From the NCBI GenBank assembly GCA_018057635.1, contig JAGPDJ010000003.1, positions 1 to 25,178 on the forward strand: DNA of 25,178 nt. The letters are read 5' to 3'. A program made the position numbers and the translations under genes. Below, one piece after another: positions 23,020 to 25,178 of the stretch. The notes beneath the pieces are model-generated. The model saw only the letters and a list, made by a program, of their open reading frames with translations. It did no database searches and had not been told where the DNA came from. How positions within the stretch are numbered: position 1 is the first letter of the stretch; the number at the start of each line of letters is the position of its first letter. Source of the DNA: Ferruginibacter sp. (GTDB lineage Bacteria > Bacteroidota > Bacteroidia > Chitinophagales > Chitinophagaceae).

Positions 23020-25178
23020 TTGTGTTTTCCTCATCTTCAACTATTTCGTGTAAAGCAATGGTAAGCTCGTTGGTTTTTACAAAATTACACCAGTGGCAGT
23101 CTTCTTTGCCGCAGCCGGTGTAAAACTCACGGTTTTGGATCTTAACCCAGGTTCGGGTAATTTGCTCAGTTACGGTTGTTATATCTGCCGGTGTTATGAC
23201 AATTTTTTCTTTCCGGTAATTTTTCTTTTTATCCGGCTCTATAAAATCAAATTCGGTGCTTGTAACTTTCCAGTCTTTTGATCTGTAGTTGTCTACCAGG
23301 ATTTTATAAAACACCGCCTGCCGCCAGTAATCGCCACCGTTAGGTTCTTTTTCCGACGGGCCTTTTGTTTTTGGAATGGCTTTATCCGGGTCGCCGGTTT
23401 TATAATCAACCACATTTACCGATTTGCCGTCGAATTCCAGTTTATCCAATTTACCTTTCAGCGGCACATCGTTTACCACTACGTTACGGATATTTTGTTC
23501 AACAGATACGATCTTGTTAAAACTGTTAATGTATTTATCATAATAATTACCCAGTATTTCCGGGCCATATTCCATTCTCCTGTTAAATTGTTCTTTGGTA
23601 AAATTTTCGCGGTGTCTTTCCATATACCAAATGAAGTCATTAATAAGTATTTCTTTTGAAGAAAATCTGTTCCCGTTATCTTTCATTTTACTGAATAACT
23701 TTTCAAGCGCAAAATGAACGGCAGAACCAAATTCTGTTGCTTCATTTTTTGGAGAAGGGATACGTATCAGGTTTTTGAAATAAAATTCCAGCGGGCATTT
23801 CAGGTAATTATTAAGCGCTGTTACATTCATTACAAATTTATCCATGGTTCTGCTGATAAACGCTTCTTCTATTTTTTCAATTTCAGGTGATTCCGGTTTA
23901 CTGAAACCGAGGCTGGTAAATTCCGACAGCACCGTTGCATCTATGATCATTTTTTCAACAGGCAGGTTTTGCTGGTCCTGAATTTCAGCAATGAACATGG
24001 ATGGTTCCAGTTCTTTTCCATCAGTTTTAAATTTGCTGTATGAAATATACAAGTGCTGCTCAGCCCTGGTAAGTGCTACATAGAACAGCCTTCTTAATTC
24101 TTCCTCTTCCGATGCTGCGGGCTGAGAAGCAAACATGGTATCTGGTAATTTATAACCACCACCGGGTTTTCTTTTCTTTTCCCAGGAAGTTGCATTACAG
24201 CCTGCAATGAAAACATATTCAAATTCCAGTCCTTTGCTGCCATGTGCCGTCATCAGGTTAATTCCTTTATCAGTTCCGCTTACCTGTACAAGTGGTAAAC
24301 TGATACCTTCTTTTTCCATCAGCTCTATGAGGTTTACCAGTTGCTGAAGGGTTAAATATGGATTGCGGTGTGTTTCTTCCTTAACAAAATCAAATAGACC
24401 GGTAAGAATCTGCAGTTGCCAGTGTTTATCATCACTTTGCATGATATGAGTCAGTATGCCACCTTCCCTTATAATGTTTTCAAACAGGTGTTGTAATGTA
24501 ACATTGGGAACATCCGCTATCAATTTTTCAATAAGTACAGTAGCTTTTTTCAATCCTTCATGTATGCCTGTGCTGAAGAGATTTTTTGGAGGAGCTATTG
24601 ATTTTTCGTGTAGCAGTTGCCGTATGGAGGTCTTGTTGTCGCCATATCTCTTATCGGCCACTTCCATCGTTAGTTTGGCAATTTCAATGGGCGGGATACC
24701 AAACCAGTTGAAATGCAAAATTTCAAATAGCATTTCATCGCCACTGTAAGAAATATAGTGTTCCGAAGCAAGGTATTTTAAAATGAGCAGGATCTTTTTT
24801 GCTTCAGGCAGTTCGAGGATATTCATGTGTCTTTTGCTGTAAACCGGTATGTTCAGCAGTTTAAAGTAGCGGGCAAGTTCTTCACCATATTTATTTTCTT
24901 TATAAATGATCCCGATATTTCCTGGCAGCACATCAGTAATCAACAATTGCTGTACCTGTTTAACAATACCGATCATTTCCTGTTTTTGCGTTTCAAACTC
25001 TTTGATGATTGGTTTGTTGGTTGACTGGTTTATAAGTTTATTGGATGAAAGGAGTTCCTTGCTTAATCCTTCAATTTGTGTAACCAGTCTTTCTTCGTTT
25101 CTGTCGATCAGCGTTTTTGAAATGTCAAGAATCGGTTGCGTGGAGCGGTAATTGTTAGTGAGTACAACAGTAACCAGG
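23012..25178 (-). CDS. UvrD/Rep-type helicase fused to PD-(D/E)XK nuclease (5' end outside window)
   Basis: The frame is open to the window edge, giving about 721 visible residues; the Met at 24976 is internal. Upstream of that Met the translated DNA shows LTNNYRSTQPILD, helicase motif IV. Counting from that Met, motif V is GINLMTAHGSKGLEF (238-252) and motif VI is RRLFYVALTRAEQHLYIS (295-312). The C-terminal nuclease has GSAVHFALE (417-425), D511 and D524-Y-K526. Cysteines at 394, 622, 627 and 630 are placed like an iron-sulfur cluster of AddB or Cas4-type nucleases. The role is likely end processing in recombination repair. Which named system it belongs to is unclear. Confidence 0.93.
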   Translation of the reverse strand, partial: LVTVVLTNNYRSTQPILDISKTLIDRNEERLVTQIEGLSKELLSSNKLINQSTNKPIIKEFETQKQEMIGIVKQVQQLLITDVLPGNIGIIYKENKYGEELARYFKLLNIPVYSKRHMNILELPEAKKILLILKYLASEHYISYSGDEMLFEILHFNWFGIPPIEIAKLTMEVADKRYGDNKTSIRQLLHEKSIAPPKNLFSTGIHEGLKKATVLIEKLIADVPNVTLQHLFENIIREGGILTHIMQSDDKHWQLQILTGLFDFVKEETHRNPYLTLQQLVNLIELMEKEGISLPLVQVSGTDKGINLMTAHGSKGLEFEYVFIAGCNATSWEKKRKPGGGYKLPDTMFASQPAASEEEELRRLFYVALTRAEQHLYISYSKFKTDGKELEPSMFIAEIQDQQNLPVEKMIIDATVLSEFTSLGFSKPESPEIEKIEEAFISRTMDKFVMNVTALNNYLKCPLEFYFKNLIRIPSPKNEATEFGSAVHFALEKLFSKMKDNGNRFSSKEILINDFIWYMERHRENFTKEQFNRRMEYGPEILGNYYDKYINSFNKIVSVEQNIRNVVVNDVPLKGKLDKLEFDGKSVNVVDYKTGDPDKAIPKTKGPSEKEPNGGDYWRQAVFYKILVDNYRSKDWKVTSTEFDFIEPDKKKNYRKEKIVITPADITTVTEQITRTWVKIQNREFYTGCGKEDCHWCNFVKTNELTIALHEIVEDEENTNN

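Noticed and set aside
1..25178. CRISPR array, tRNA, rRNA, transposase or phage genes
   Set aside because: I scanned for evenly spaced direct repeats, the tRNA T-loop motif and known transposase motifs, and saw none.

Overview
The window looks like a chromosomal segment from a Bacteroidota bacterium, most like the Chitinophagaceae. The reasons are: promoters of the TTTG-N18/19-TAnnTTTG type, few recognisable Shine-Dalgarno sites, many lipoproteins, a bTHX small-subunit protein, a methionine synthase split into two genes, LytS/LytTR two-component pairs with a Reg_prop sensor, and DUF5777 and DUF4286 proteins. No rRNA, tRNA, CRISPR array or transposase was seen. Layout, left to right: (1) 1-1466 (+), the end of a LytS-type kinase overlapping its LytTR regulator. 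(2) 1597-2307 (+), pyrH, followed by a bidirectional terminator. (3) 5405-2386 (-), an ECF sigma factor overlapping a membrane-anchored beta-barrel-like protein, then a lipoprotein. (4) 5559-6065 (+), a coiled-coil protein, then bTHX and HU on the minus strand. (5) 8042-6964 (-), exonuclease III plus DUF4286. (6) 12366-8185 (-), methionine synthase as two genes, with a GxxExxY gene bracketed by inverted repeats between them and a roughly 220-nt structured leader in front. (7) 20675-13255 (-), an eight-gene block with gaps of 97 nt or less, followed by a small lipoprotein gene (13139-12738). (8) 25178-20810 (-), a UvrD-type helicase/nuclease (partial), an Ig-like lipoprotein and recR. The most interesting unit is block 7. 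In transcription order it encodes an anchored OB-fold (tRNA_anti-like) protein, two lipoprotein cytochromes c, a YceI protein, a DUF5777 outer-membrane barrel, a second YceI protein, a Reg_prop/Y_Y_Y LytS-family sensor kinase and a LytTR response regulator. In front of its first gene is a LytTR-type direct repeat (two 9-mers ending GTTCAG, 21-bp period). A closely similar repeat with the same 21-bp period lies in front of the lipoprotein gene just beyond the regulator gene. In both places the repeat is 10 nt from a degenerate -33 box (TTTT), which is 19 nt from a TAnnTTTA -7 box. I infer a self-contained, autoregulated cell-envelope system: the kinase/regulator pair switches on its own operon and the neighbouring lipoprotein. 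The biochemical function is not determined by the sequence; c-type haem proteins, isoprenoid-binding-type YceI proteins and an outer-membrane barrel suggest envelope electron transfer or handling of a lipophilic cofactor. Other points of note are the GxxExxY cassette, the methionine synthase leader with a 13-bp interrupted hairpin, two arrays of 7-bp repeats, and a 16-bp perfect palindrome between convergent genes.
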